This document shows, piece by piece, positions 49,001 to 56,010 of a stretch of DNA of 64,000 nucleotides. The notes below the pieces were generated by a model. That model was not told the DNA's origin. It did no database searches and was given only the letters and a program-made list of their open reading frames with translations. Position numbers and translations under genes: made by a program. Source of the DNA: Trissonchulus latispiculum (lineage: Eukaryota > Nematoda > Enoplea > Enoplida > Ironidae); the NCBI GenBank assembly GCA_030248195.1, contig JASAND010010890.1, positions 31,130 to 95,129 of the forward strand, given 5' to 3'. Every line of letters starts with the position of its first letter. Position 1 is the stretch's first letter.

Positions 49001-50607
49001 TAGTATGTCAAGGAAAGTGCGGCTCAAACGCAGTATATCGACCATGATGAATGCGATCAAGTGATCCCAAAATTCGCAAATTGAAACGAAGAAGTAATGC
49101 ATCCAAATTTAGTTGCTACCATTACGTCGTCGCACCAAGAGTACATTATGATAAGTATGACAAGCGTCACACTCTATGCAGTGAAGGCCAAAACTATGCT
49201 ATGCGCGCTATCGGCAACCCCGCACACGAATTGACCCCCTCTCACACCGCCCCTATATGGGTACATAACCCAAACGGGGGTCGCTCACTCGCTTAGCATG
49301 TTTTCTACGTACAAGTGTTAAACATACACGCTTAAACCCCCTCCCCAAATTGGGCCCCTGTTAATTTCAGCGTGTAATTGTGCAAAGCAGTGAGCGACCC
49401 CCGTTTGGACCACGTACCCATATAGGGGCGGTGTGAGAGGGGGTCAATTCGTGGGGGGTCAGCCGATAGCGCGCATAGCATAGTTTTGGCCTTCACTGCA
49501 TAGAGTGTGACGCTTGTCATACTCTTATCATTAGGTACTCTTTGTCGCACTAAGTATGGTTAGATGGCTTCATCATTTATACGTTGCTAGCTGATAACAC
49601 GCTCTTGCACTTACTGTAATAAAAATTGAAGCTTTTATATATTTGCTACAGGGCACAATTATTTTACCTTGCAGAGAAAGACCAGTGGAAGACTGAAATC
49701 GTTGAATGTCTAAAGCTTTCACAGCGAACTGTTGACTAGATGACGTTTGTATTGCTCGATATACCAAAGAAAATGGTCCCCTGAAATATAATAAAAGCTA
49801 GTTATGTAGCTAAGAGAAAGCGAATAATTGTTAATTCAATCGCCATTAGAAGGATAGGCAATACTAGCCCTTCTGTTCACTAAGCACAAGCGATTGCAAA
49901 TTATACAAAAAGCAACTGATGCAAAGACTTGGCAATGGTGTTCAGTTCAAGCTTATGTATACATAATCTTACTGATCTAAACTTCCATGACTTCTTTCAG
50001 AGTACTATATACTACATTAAATACCAGAGGTCAAAAATTTAAGTTGTCAGTAACTGGATATTAAAAAGTAATTTTTTGCAATTCGTATTGTTTTGATATG
50101 GAATTATTTAGAATCGGATATTGTTAATTCTGAAACTTTAGGAGTTTTCAGAAGTCGACTCGCAAATACGCAAACAGATTTCGTAGGGGGCGGGGAATAG
50201 TAGCCGGTCAATCGGCCCAGCCTTAACTCCTTCTTCCTTCCATCCTTCATCACTGTGTACACGGATTTAAGAAATACTTCATACTTGCTAGAAGTATTTT
50301 GTTTCATTTTGTTGTTTCTTCTTGGATTGTATGTTTACATTGTTTTCTGGCTTGGAAATAATTAACGCTAAATTACGGTTAAAAATTAATTAAATTAAAC
50401 TAAGCAGTCCATAAACCTAACGGCTTACTTTCCGATGACTTCGCGTAGATCATAATTTTGTTTAAACAGCAAAGATTCATCTACAAAGGTGGTGCCGGAG
50501 ACAGGGTTAGGAGTGGTGGTTGAAGGGTGGGGGTGCTGAGGAGCGTGGTGAGTCGGATCCCCGCCGGTGCAATTTGGAATCAGCATGCCTTTGGAAGATC
50601 TTTCCAT
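12832..50607 (-). CDS. CASK: CASK/LIN-2 membrane-associated guanylate kinase, complete, 21 coding exons, 981 aa
   Basis: Scaffold of cell junctions and synapses; in known animals it assembles with LIN7, Mint and neurexin/syndecan tails under the plasma membrane. Order read: N-terminal extension (1-50), CaMK-type pseudokinase (about 51-318), CaM-binding-like segment (about 335-365), L27 (about 386-435), second L27 (about 446-500), PDZ (about 550-630), SH3 (about 638-720), hook (737-755) and GUK-like domain (about 790-981). Exons, high to low coordinate: 50607-50429, 49780-49668, 48148-48043, 47771-47694, 46300-46122, 45993-45818, 45680-45558, 45266-45183, 44766-44652, 39222-39089, 25017-24943, 22440-22351, 19788-19564, 19258-19094, 18778-18710, 16968-16870, 16478-16283, 14742-14467, 13913-13711, 13418-13338, 13011-12832. 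All junctions are GT-AG and keep frame. An in-frame TGA 18 nt before the ATG supports the start. Length is close to the usual 900-1000 aa; the PDZ-SH3 linker is very short. Confidence 0.96.
13338..13418 (-). CDS. CASK: CASK exon 20: GUK
   Basis: Residues 896-922: [20 protein letters not shown]. In-frame GT-AG junctions on both sides. Confidence 0.96.
13711..13913 (-). CDS. CASK: CASK exon 19: GUK core
   Basis: Residues 828-895: [20 protein letters not shown] and [20 protein letters not shown]; the GMP-binding-like lobe. Confidence 0.97.
13914..14466. other. CASK intron, very AT-rich
   Basis: Contains a run of TTAATATTTTTATTATTATT-type sequence (about 14180-14320). No element delimited. Confidence 0.5.
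14467..14742 (-). CDS. CASK: CASK exon 18: hook and GUK N-terminal part
   Basis: Residues 736-827: a basic hook ([15 protein letters not shown]; protein 4.1-binding in vertebrates), a Gly/Ser-rich spacer (residues 758-773), then [17 protein letters not shown] and [20 protein letters not shown]. The degenerate P-loop is typical of MAGUK GUK domains, which bind phosphopeptides and not GMP. Confidence 0.97.
14951..15981. mobile_element. hAT-like non-autonomous transposon in CASK intron
   Basis: Termini are CAGAGTTGGAC and its reverse complement GTCCAACTCTG, a typical hAT end. Both flanks carry the 8-bp duplication CTTATTGG (14943-14950, 15982-15989). Sub-terminal GACCGCGACCGC arrays occupy about 14982-15045 and 15953-15972, in otherwise AT-rich DNA. 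No transposase ORF. Confidence 0.9.
16283..16478 (-). CDS. CASK: CASK exon 17: SH3 C-terminal half with Gly/Ser insertion
   Basis: Residues 671-735: [11 protein letters not shown], then about 24 Gly/Ser/Pro-rich residues (16359-16430), then [19 protein letters not shown]. Donor T|GTATGG in phase 1 avoids a TGA a few codons further on. Confidence 0.93.
16870..16968 (-). CDS. CASK: CASK exon 16: SH3 N-terminal half
   Basis: Residues 638-670: [20 protein letters not shown] and FRTGDVLQ. Confidence 0.96.
17030..17255. mobile_element. Small foldback element with TCTAACC/GGTTAGA arms
   Basis: GGACATCTAACCACTCAAGT on the left is mirrored by TTTGAGTGGTTAGACGTCC on the right (17228-17246). Several internal TCTAACC copies. 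Ends approximate; no duplication identified. Confidence 0.6.
17409..18613. mobile_element. GC-rich-armed element, probably hAT-like, carrying a nested TTAA element
   Basis: The left end AGGGTTGTGCCG is mirrored on the right by CGGCACAACTCT. Arms are arrays of CCCGGGCC/GGCCCGG (17433-17570 and 18475-18605). An inner inverted repeat (ACATACTACAGTATACATC versus TATACATACTATAGTATAT) surrounds the nested element. I find no clean flanking duplication, so exact ends are uncertain. Confidence 0.6.
17736..18111. mobile_element. piggyBac-like MITE nested in the 17.4-18.6 kb element
   Basis: TTAA flanks both sides (17732-17735 and 18112-18115) and the ends are CAAGGG...CCCTTG with further imperfect pairing (GGTACC...GGTACGG). 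TTAA targets are typical of piggyBac (and Kolobok). No ORF. Confidence 0.75.
18710..18778 (-). CDS. CASK: CASK exon 15: PDZ end
   Basis: Residues 615-637: [20 protein letters not shown]. The exon joins directly to the SH3 exon, leaving a linker of only about seven residues. Confidence 0.95.
19094..19258 (-). CDS. CASK: CASK exon 14: PDZ core
   Basis: Residues 560-614: [20 protein letters not shown], then [14 protein letters not shown]. The GITL carboxylate-binding loop is intact, so class II ligands of the neurexin/syndecan type should still bind (inference). Confidence 0.97.
19564..19788 (-). CDS. CASK: CASK exon 13: L27 end, linker and PDZ start
   Basis: Residues 485-559: [20 protein letters not shown], then an acidic linker and [14 protein letters not shown], the first PDZ strand. 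Confidence 0.96.
19789..22350. other. CASK intron, nothing recognised
   Basis: 2.56 kb without a credible ORF, element or RNA gene. Confidence 0.45.
22351..22440 (-). CDS. CASK: CASK exon 12: second L27 domain, first part
   Basis: Residues 455-484: [20 protein letters not shown] then [10 protein letters not shown]. The L27C domain binds LIN7 in known CASKs. Confidence 0.9.
22441..24942. other. CASK intron, nothing recognised
   Basis: 2.5 kb of unique-looking AT-rich sequence. Confidence 0.45.
24943..25017 (-). CDS. CASK: CASK exon 11: L27 linker
   Basis: Residues 430-454: [20 protein letters not shown] then KRAND; aligns with the LYDKINTK...NPPSDAVQRAKEV stretch of vertebrate CASK. It follows a 14.07-kb intron. 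Confidence 0.9.
26345..26848. mobile_element. Foldback element with CATTTCGTATAC arms
   Basis: The left arm has CATTTCGTATACTGACATTT, then CATTTGGCATACTGACATTT. The right arm mirrors it with AAATGTCGGTATACGAAATT and CAGTATACGAAATGTA. Ends are approximate (right end near GGGTAACC) and no duplication was found. Confidence 0.65.
28083..28298 (+). CDS. Candidate small single-pass membrane protein (71 aa) inside a CASK intron
   Basis: An uninterrupted ORF opposite to CASK. A short polar N-terminus is followed by one hydrophobic stretch (about residues 17-40, [20 protein letters not shown]) and an acidic cytosolic-type tail ([19 protein letters not shown]). The layout (short ectodomain, one helix with an FY pair, single coding exon) recalls KCNE potassium-channel beta subunits, but the basic residues after the KCNE helix are missing, so homology is not established. 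TATATAA lies about 60 bp upstream. It may be a chance ORF. Confidence 0.33.
   Translation: MYTTGTLPPLTSKANELLFVILCMLFYVLALCVICFITSLDMCADDDDTRSNRPSEIVEYNLDIQTEETIV
29273..29628 (+). mobile_element. tRNA-Cys-derived SINE flanked by 14-bp direct repeats
   Basis: The head (from about 29282) has GGTGTAGTGGTTGCACGCC and an anticodon-loop-like CTGCAGT (GCA, Cys), then GGTTCGATTCC. The body is unrelated sequence of about 270 bp. GCTCTTCTCTCCTG flanks both sides (29259-29272, 29629-29642). Confidence 0.75.
29642..29714 (+). pseudogene. tRNA-Cys-like copy (GCA), probably a SINE head
   Basis: A 7-bp acceptor stem pairs perfectly (GGCTCCG with CGGAGCC). D-arm GTGTAGTGGTTGCAC, anticodon loop CTGCAGT and TTCGATT loop are present. 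Two T-stem pairs and one anticodon-stem pair are mismatched, and no SINE body follows. It sits right after the 3' repeat of the preceding SINE, so it is more likely a truncated SINE than a working gene. Confidence 0.6.
29724..30277. mobile_element. Foldback element related to the 1264 and 55.6-kb copies
   Basis: CTTGTCTCGATTATCCC on the left is mirrored by GGGTAATCGAGGCAAG on the right. Long arms (about 29730-29960 and 30040-30275) include CAGGGGTTTTCGGGG and GACCCCGAAAATCCC, shared with the element at 1264 (CAGGGGTTTTCGG). No flanking duplication is visible. Confidence 0.7.
30425..30660 (+). mobile_element. tRNA-derived SINE, different head type
   Basis: The head carries CATGGTGTAGTGGTAACATG (box A), loop CTTCGAA and box-B-like GGTTGATAACC, followed by a body with GATTGAAGACCTGAACGTCC. 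The 3' end is uncertain, being followed by CG-rich DNA. Confidence 0.55.
30620..30900. repeat. CpG-rich CGTCGACGCGCGT degenerate repeat
   Basis: Dozens of CG dinucleotides in motifs such as GTGCGTCGATGTGCGTCGAT, with both orientations present, so it can fold back. A striking contrast with the AT-rich intron. Possible ends AGGTGCC (30675) and GGCGCCT (30903-30909) have no matching duplication. Confidence 0.65.
32585..32960 (-). mobile_element. Two tandem SINE copies with tRNA-like heads
   Basis: On the minus strand GAAGTGGTAGAGCGTTCTAC then GGCGGTTCGTTCCCG (32690-32640), and again GACATGGCTCAGTGGTAG then GGTCAGTTCCCGGCCCC (32955-32918). Each is followed by related body sequence (GACACTTTTCTTCACGTCA and GACAATTTCCTTCACATC). 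Confidence 0.6.
33111..34820. mobile_element. Foldback element, 8-bp duplication ACCATTTT, split by a nested element
   Basis: Ends GGTGATTCTTCCGTA and TACGGAAGAATCACC. ACCATTTT lies on both sides (33103-33110, 34821-34828). Arms of about 280 bp mirror each other closely and include three partly repeated GTGCGTCTACGGAAGTAGAT blocks per side. The centre (about 33390-33755) is AT-rich single-copy sequence without an ORF. Without the nested 779-bp insert and its duplication the element is 923 bp. Confidence 0.93.
34022..34800. mobile_element. Nested foldback element built of AACGTCTAA units, 8-bp duplication GCGTATAC
   Basis: Inserted in the right arm of the element above. GCGTATAC flanks it (34014-34021, 34801-34808). 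Ends GGTTCCCTATCAAAACGTCT and, reverse-complemented, GGTGTCCGTTCAAAACGTCT. Each arm carries a series of AACGTCTA units at about 11-17 bp spacing. The interior has no transposase-like ORF. Confidence 0.93.
35839..36262. mobile_element. Foldback MITE, 8-bp duplication TAACAATC
   Basis: TAACAATC flanks both ends (35831-35838, 36263-36270). The left end GGCTTCTGTAAATCTTGTGG mirrors the right (reverse complement GGCTTCTGTAAAATTTGTGG). Long arms with CTGACTTAATGACT and GAAAAGGAGAGAGGTCACTT; short centre near 36030. Confidence 0.93.
38405..38510 (-). mobile_element. tRNA-like sequence, likely SINE head
   Basis: On the minus strand GGGTGGTACAAACGGTAGAA, then GGTTGTGGGTCCAATTGC. It resembles box A and box B spacing but has no clear cloverleaf. 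Confidence 0.4.
39089..39222 (-). CDS. CASK: CASK exon 10: first L27 domain
   Basis: Residues 385-429: [20 protein letters not shown] and [11 protein letters not shown], matching the CASK L27N pattern (known partner SAP97 in vertebrates). Sequence is diverged but phase and order fit. Confidence 0.87.
39355..39738. repeat. Left part of a tandem array of about 40-bp units with facing ATTGG and CCAAT
   Basis: Units of the form GATTGGCTGAAATTT then GACCAATCAGAA recur about every 40 bp, with higher-order repeats of about 161 bp on the other side. The array resumes at 43497. Confidence 0.85.
40365..40875. mobile_element. Inner foldback inside the 3.76-kb element
   Basis: GGCCACAGGTCGCAAAACAT on the left is mirrored by AAAGTTTTGCGGCCTGTGACC on the right. 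CCACTAATTCGAATACGCTG faces AGCGCACAAATTAGTGG. The unit CTTAAAAGGGCAGTTGG occurs at about 40297 and 40593. Confidence 0.7.
42145..43362. mobile_element. TTAA-target element with poly-G/poly-C ends
   Basis: TTAA lies on both sides (42141-42144, 43363-43366). The ends are GGGGGGGGTCGCTTT and, reverse-complemented, a longer G run followed by TCGCTTT. It shares ATGTGTTAAACATAGGAAAA and CGAAATCAGTGACTATCGAT-type segments with 12100-12370. No transposase found. Confidence 0.75.
43497..44045. repeat. Right part of the CCAAT tandem array
   Basis: Copies of a 161-bp unit start at about 43500, 43661 and 43822 (GATTAGCTGAAATCTCGACC), with a fourth, diverged one at 43990. Each unit holds four about-40-bp sub-units ending in ACCAATCA, ACCTATCA or CACAATCAG variants. 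Confidence 0.88.
44389..44530. repeat. Dispersed repeat shared with 6535-6655
   Basis: GTTGAATAATTGCATAATGC, then GAGGCGTAGGCAAGGCTACT. Also a foldback CGCCAGACC...GGTCTGGCG at 44407-44456. The start CACGAGGAGTGGTA recurs at 61755. Confidence 0.65.
44652..44766 (-). CDS. CASK: CASK exon 9: CaM-binding segment and Pro/Ser linker
   Basis: Residues 347-384: [12 protein letters not shown], then a diverged Pro/Ser-rich linker to the first L27. The donor AA|GTCAGA is chosen because phase 1 is required by exon 10; a later GT (TAGTTATT) would give a stop. Confidence 0.82.
45183..45266 (-). CDS. CASK: CASK exon 8: autoregulatory/CaM-binding start
   Basis: Residues 319-346: [20 protein letters not shown] and FNALRKLK. 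In CaM kinases and CASK this helix leads into the calmodulin-binding segment. Confidence 0.94.
45558..45680 (-). CDS. CASK: CASK exon 7: kinase C-lobe end
   Basis: Residues 278-318, including [15 protein letters not shown], the terminal kinase-fold helix motif. Confidence 0.95.
45818..45993 (-). CDS. CASK: CASK exon 6: activation segment and helix F
   Basis: Residues 219-277: [14 protein letters not shown], then [19 protein letters not shown]. The APE motif is SPE. Confidence 0.95.
46122..46300 (-). CDS. CASK: CASK exon 5: catalytic-loop and metal-loop region of the pseudokinase
   Basis: Residues 159-218. The catalytic loop reads [12 protein letters not shown] (H at 46242-46240), with Arg for the usual Lys and Ser for the metal-binding Asn. 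The DFG site reads GFN (46173-46165). Vertebrate CASK has HRDVKPHC and GFG. Both metal ligands are absent, as in known CASKs, and two more positions have changed. Confidence 0.95.
46609..46997. mobile_element. hAT-like MITE in CASK intron
   Basis: Ends TAGAGCTGAGCA and TGCTCATCTCTA, a common hAT terminus. Flanks GTGTCTAA and GTGCCTGA are an 8-bp duplication with two mismatches, suggesting age. GGCCCGGCCC-rich arms on both sides and an AT-rich centre. Confidence 0.78.
46998..47693. other. CASK intron remainder, no gene seen
   Basis: Short direct CAGGCTATCCAGGCTCAGGC repeat at about 47188; nothing else recognised. Confidence 0.45.
47694..47771 (-). CDS. CASK: CASK exon 4: kinase hinge to helix E
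   Basis: Residues 133-158: [19 protein letters not shown], nearly identical to vertebrate CASK. Confidence 0.96.
48043..48148 (-). CDS. CASK: CASK exon 3: helix C region
   Basis: Residues 98-132, with [20 protein letters not shown] and LYMVFE, matching the CASK alpha-C and hinge. Confidence 0.95.
48361..48941. mobile_element. Foldback element of the CAAGAGTGC family in CASK intron
   Basis: GGTGCTCCGACCACAATATG on the left is mirrored by CGTATTGTGGTCGGAGCACC (48863-48882). The right end ATTATGCACTCTTG matches the family terminus. G-rich and C-rich stretches in the arms pair. The left end is eroded and no duplication remains. Confidence 0.7.
49136..49543. mobile_element. Foldback MITE, 7-bp duplication GTCGCAC, in CASK intron 2
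   Basis: Ends CAAGAGTACATTATGATAAG and, reverse-complemented, AAAGAGTACCTAATGATAAG. GTCGCAC is on both sides (49129-49135, 49544-49550). Arms include ATGACAAGCGTCACACTCTA and its mirror. Confidence 0.92.
49668..49780 (-). CDS. CASK: CASK exon 2: glycine loop and VAIK-type lysine
   Basis: Residues 60-97: [11 protein letters not shown], then [16 protein letters not shown]. The ATP-anchoring lysine (FAVK, residue 81) is kept. Confidence 0.95.
50429..50607 (-). CDS. CASK: CASK exon 1: novel N-terminus and start of pseudokinase
   Basis: Residues 1-59. An about 45-residue Pro/His/Thr-rich leader ([19 protein letters not shown]) precedes YDLREVIGK. Vertebrate CASK has only about a dozen residues before the equivalent point. 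TGA at 50625-50623 is in frame upstream, so the ATG at 50607-50605 is the first available in this exon. Confidence 0.88.
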
Positions 50608-50625
50608 TGGTAGGCCATAAATTCA

Positions 50626-53600
50626 TCTCCTATACAGGCCCCGTAGGGAAATTTGGGCAGATAGCACCGTTCAAAAGTTTAATGGGGGCAGCTGGCAAAT
50701 ATACTACAATTTTACACAGAAATAGAAGGCAGCATCCTGAAGTGCTCGACGATTATAAAGTATCCAATACACATGGCTTTTAGCAGCAGATTAATGATCA
50801 ATAAAAAGCCTATAACATTGAGACAGGATAGAAAATTAGTTTGTTTTATTGCTCTCATTTAATTACATACACTCCAAAGTCGATGTGATGTGCTGCAATA
50901 CGTGTGTACATCTAAGCTGAAGCCGAAAGCAGGGGACGGGCACGAAGTTACATAGCTATGATGTAATCGCGATACAATTATGGTAAAGAGAAATCTACAG
51001 ATTCGCAATTGACATATATACAAGCAGAAAGCGTAAAGTGCGTCTTTCAGACTGCAGCCGGTAGAGAAAACCCAAAAGGTTCCCGCAAGCCTAATCTGGC
51101 ATAAAAAATTATCCAGTTTCTAATGTCAAAATGCAGACCTTCACGTATTTATATTGGTAAAAACCGGTGCAATAGTTGTAATTACATGGCTATAAAGGAT
51201 GTCTAGTGTAGTCATGTTAGTAAGATAAGTATGTAATGTTGGTACGAAAAAATCAATTCAAGAAGCATCTTTTTACTGGACCCTGAGGTGCCAATTCTGT
51301 TGCACATTCTAGTCAGGTTGCGTCTAACTAACCTAACCATGCAGCGGAAAATTGAAAAAGTTGAAGATTTAATTGGACAAAACCTGCAATCTGCTAACGA
51401 TCAAGAACTTTCTTATGCTATAGTTTTTCCATCGAGCGCCTGATTTGAGAGCAGCAGACGTTCTAGAAAAATAATGACTTCTTGTTCCGTGCCTGGTGTG
51501 TGAAAGAAGCACTATTACCTATATGCAAGCTAGCACACCTACTTAGACATCAGATGTGGAAATTCACGAATGTATAGAAATCCAAGCTTACACGGCAGCA
51601 ATTAGCAGCACGTGTAAAAGATGGGCTGTAAATTGTGTTATGTGGGAAAAAGGGTCTCTTGCTTCATCACAGTCAGAGAAAATGTGCATGAACTAAAGAA
51701 TTGAGAAAAATAGAGGATGAGAAAGATTCTACAATAATTACAAGAATGTAACTTAAAGTTTATCACTAATCAAATCATCGCACCTGATTGCAACAAAGGA
51801 AAATGAAAGTCTTAATAATCGGTGAATTAGCCAGCAAAAAAATTAAAACCATAAATATGGGATTACATAATGCTTTTCATTCCATCGCATTCGATGTGAA
51901 TATACATAATTACAAATTAAAATAGAAATCAGAGCTTAGTTGAAGTTTACCAACGGAGTGTCACTCAAAAAGAACAAAACTATTTAACTGAACTATGACA
52001 GTGGTCATATCAGTTACGAAAACATTTTTGGAACTTATACCCAGAAAATTTGCCAGGCTACAGTTTGATTGACAGACAGCTCTCTTTCTGTCTCGTTCGC
52101 TTGCTCCAGAAAAGTAGAAGGAAGATATCTTGAATATAGATTTCAATAACATTCAGGGGATACCTCTGGTTTCTGAATAGAACCAGTTAGCCCCAAAAGT
52201 ATGAGTCGGAATTGTACCCCTCCTGGGATTGAATTAGATATTGATACAGATGCTTCAATATGGACAGGATAGAGACAGAGAGTGGTTGCGTTCTGGAAAA
52301 TGGAAACTCCTACATGCACACTTACACTTGGATACATGAGGAGAAGTGAGAAAAATTGGGCAACACTCCTTTCATTCTGAAAAAAGGAACAGAATGCAGA
52401 GTAGTCTCAAAACAGTGTAGACTAGTATGACAAAAGAATAGTTAAGATTTACTATCAAATATATGTTATTTTCCTTCGAAGCAACCTTAGCAAGGAATTG
52501 CCAGATTTTGACATTACTAATTGCAAAACTACTGTACGAACGGATGACGTTATCCTAACTTCAGTCTACAAGCAAACTTGAAAACGACAGCGAAAGAAAG
52601 TCTGGTACTTGGTCTGATCACCAGCAGGCTATCTCGTCCATGCATGCACACAACAGATAACACACAGGGTGTTACAGAATATCATTTTCTTGGAACTGCC
52701 CCCCCCCCGATTGTGGCAACACGCAAAAAGGTGATATGGAAAATGAATTTTTCGATTCATCTCTCCAAAACTGTGCTCAATTCAATGTTCAAACTTGAGC
52801 ACAAGAACAAACAAGCACATATACAACGCAGAGTTGAAATCAATTTTTGCTTAAGCACAATGCCAGCAGCCAATCAGAATTACTTTACACTATGAGACGG
52901 AAGTACTACACAGAAGGCGTGGCAAGACTGAATTTCTAATTATATTTACCATAATTGCGTTGCGCCGTAGCGTAAAATTTGTCTTGATGCTTGTTCTTGT
53001 GCTTGTGTGTTAGCGTGTACTGGCCTTAACATACTGATTGTGCGTATTCAAGCAAACTAGATCCGTGTTGTAAAAGTGTTGTAACTACTTGTTACGGCAA
53101 CTAACACGTACACAACAATGAAACAAATTGAATGAAACTTTGCGACATATATACTATAAACGTTCTAAGAACGTGTACTATAATTATGTTATCGGAAGGC
53201 TTTCCTGTCGTGGTGGATCAGATACCACAAAAAGATCATCCTAAGCCTAGGAACGCTCCTAAGTTCAGCTCAAATGGTCACTTTGGAGTATTGTGTTTTA
53301 AAAGATTCTCCTAAGCTATCCACCACTTAAATGTTTTTCCTAAACTGGAAGCGCTAGGCTAAGCTTGGGAGAAATCTCTAGTCTCCTAACTCCCTACTAG
53401 ACAGCTCCTAGACATCCTCCTAAATATCTCCAACAGGTTACTTAGGAAAATCTTCTGCAACTAGGAGCGAAACACATCTAGGAGTTTTTCGTTTTGTCCT
53501 CAAAATCAAGCAGATAAATTGTCCCTTCGTGGATGTAAAATCCCCCTGAATATACACCCTTCCGGGCATACAGCCGGTATAGAGATGATCACGCACTAAC

Positions 53601-54700
53601 ACGAAAATGTAAATCCCAGCATAGTGTTCTTCTCATTGTATAGTTAGTAAAATCGTCATATTGTCTGCACAAATTTGGCTTCCAAACCAAAACAGCTTAC
53701 AGAAGTATAGTAGTAGAAAAATACGAACCATCACTATAACCAGCTCTTCTGCTCAACAAAGCTTTCTCCATCTCTTTCCGATGAAAGATTGAATCTAAAG
53801 GCTGCCTATATAAAGTAGGTGTACATGTACTAAGATAAAGGCTCAGACTTATCCATATTCTTTAATGTAAATAAAGTTTCCTCTCAAATAAGATATGTAG
53901 AGGGGGAGGTTGGAAATGCGTAAAGTTATGTAAGGAAGGTTCGTTCTCTCTTTCTCTATGTTCCCAGATGGCTATTATAAGCTTATCACGGAGAACAAAA
54001 ATTGGTATTGACGGTTCCCTAGAAAGGAGGTAAGCCGCAGACAGGACAGAAACTCAAAAGAGAAACCCCCTTTTCAACTGGCCTTCAATGGAGCATGGTT
54101 TGCAAAGCTAATAGAGCCTAGCTTCATTTATACACCTTATATATCAAGCTACAATATAAGAAAATGTAAGAATAGTATATATGTGAAATGTGTGAACCGT
54201 GAAATGAAGCCATTGTTAGAATGGCACCAGGCTGTAGTTAAATTAGAAAAAAGGTGATATATCATTAAATTACTGTAGATGCCTGTGCAGTAAACATGAG
54301 CATACTTACAAGCCTCAAAAATATGCAAAATATTTCTAAAACAAACAACAATTGAAACACTAAATCGCCAAATTCTATATTACAAAGGAAGCTATCTGTC
54401 CCTGCATTTACATGGGCAGTATCAGTGTGTAATTTGTGAAAATTAATTAGTAATGTACTTATTCACTTTATTTATTTATTTACGTAAGGTTTATTTAGTT
54501 TCATTCTAATTAAAAATTCAATAAAGAAACTGATTTCCAGCGGAACTCTGATGGCTATCAGTTTACTTCACTGTCGATATAGAAAAGTGGACAAAGTGGG
54601 AGAAGCAAAGATCATGGTTATCATGCTGTACGCAACGTCGGCGATTTTTGGGGACCAGAAAAGCTAACGTAGACTTAAAATGATTTCCAGGTCCTACTGC
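50626..54700. other. Upstream of CASK start codon; no gene recognised
   Basis: Should contain CASK 5' UTR exons and promoter, which I cannot place. At about 53230-53480 TCCTAA/CTAGGAG motifs recur in both orientations. The remaining open frames look like noise. Confidence 0.45.
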
Positions 54701-54704
54701 TTCG

Positions 54705-55085
54705 TCATCTAATCAGTTGACTGGCGTTTGAACGCGCCCACCACGGTTTACAAAAACAATTAAATCTTTTAGTAGTTTTTAATTGAAAAAAAAATCCCCA
54801 CACATCATTCATAAGTGTACGTACTTTTCCAGTCTCCTTGAGCCAAAAAAGCGACCCGATTTGCTTTTCTTTTAGTGCGTATCGCACTAGCCAGTCAGTT
54901 AATTTGCATAACACATCCCCTTTTACATTATAGTGCGTCTAGCAAAATAAATTTTGTACACAAAGATTATTTAAAAATTAGCCAGTCGCAGTTGACTGGC
55001 TAATTCTAGTGTTAAAATTAATGGGACTATCAAAGTTGACTGGCTTAGACTGGCTAACTCTAATGTTAAAGATATAGCCAGCAAA
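54705..55085. repeat. GTTGACTGGCTAA short repeats in both orientations
   Basis: AGTTGACTGGCTAATTCTAGTG (truncated here: AGTTGACTGGCTAATTC) recurs with variants near 54714, 54990, 55033 and 55050, plus inverted CTAGCCAGTCAGTTAA at 54889; a decayed foldback or tandem repeat. Confidence 0.55.
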
Positions 55086-55105
55086 CCAGTCAACAGTCCC
55101 TAGTC

Positions 55106-55135
55106 CCTATGTATGTATGTATATATATATGCATA

Positions 55136-55183
<48 letters not shown>

Positions 55184-55295
55184 ATATATATATATTGGAT
55201 ATATATGCATATATATGTGTATATATATATACACATAAATAAATAAATAAATAAATAAATAAATATATATATGTGTGTGTGTGTGTGTGCGCCCC
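55106..55295. repeat. Compound microsatellite (AT, AATA, GT)
   Basis: TATA runs with ATGCATATATATGTG interruptions, then (AAAT) repeats and (GT)9. Open frames over it are artefacts. Confidence 0.95.
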
Positions 55296-55589
55296 CCCAC
55301 CTTTCACATTTATGATTGCACCTGTGCAGAGACAACCCCGATTTTGTGCCCTTTAAATTTTTACAGTTTACCTACTCTGCTACTATATTTCATGAAAGCA
55401 ATGGGTTCAGTGTTCACTACTACTCTACTGCTAATAAACTCAAGCTATCTATCACCTACAAGCTAGCATTGCTTTAGGACGGCGTGTTGGTCAGCGGTTT
55501 TTGGGCCACGGCCTTGCTGAGAATCCGGCCGTTCCAAGATACTATCGGCTAGTAAGCGTCCAGCACAAGGGGATCTTTGCCCCCCCTGG

Positions 55590-56010
55590 GTCGAACTTTG
55601 ACCAATAACTTGGGAATTTTGCATGGGTGCATACTGCATACTGCATACTAAACGCTGATGAATTCTAAAATTCAAAAATTTAAAATTTAAACGAATTTTA
55701 AAATTTTAGATATCAGTTTGGTAAGGACCGAGGGGCACCGAAAAATTTTTTCAAAAAATTTGTTGAAAACTGCGCACGAATCTGAAATCCGTTTTTCAAT
55801 TAGCTTTTCGCGAGCTCGGTATCAGCTTACAACTTTAGTTAATACTAATCTAATGAAAAGCTGAATCGAAAAACGAATTTGAGATTCGTGCTCAGCGGTC
55901 CTGAAAATCCCTGTATGCATTTTTTTAATTTTTGAATTCATCAGCCTCCAGAATGAGCTCAAACAGATTTTCAAAGTTATTGGTCAAAAATTGAAAATTA
56001 GGGCTGGTGG
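55590..56010. mobile_element. Foldback element, relative of the 1264 copy
   Basis: ACTTTGACCAATAACTTGGG and CGCTGATGAATTC on the left are mirrored by GAATTCATCAGCCTCC and AAGTTATTGGTCAAAAATT on the right. The interior CAGTTTGGTAAGGACCGAGG and AATCTGAAATCCGTTTTTCA match 1452-1575. Ends approximate. Confidence 0.65.

Noticed and set aside
55090..55335. Three overlapping minus-strand ORFs with IYIYIY repeats
   Set aside because: Translation of the AT microsatellite.
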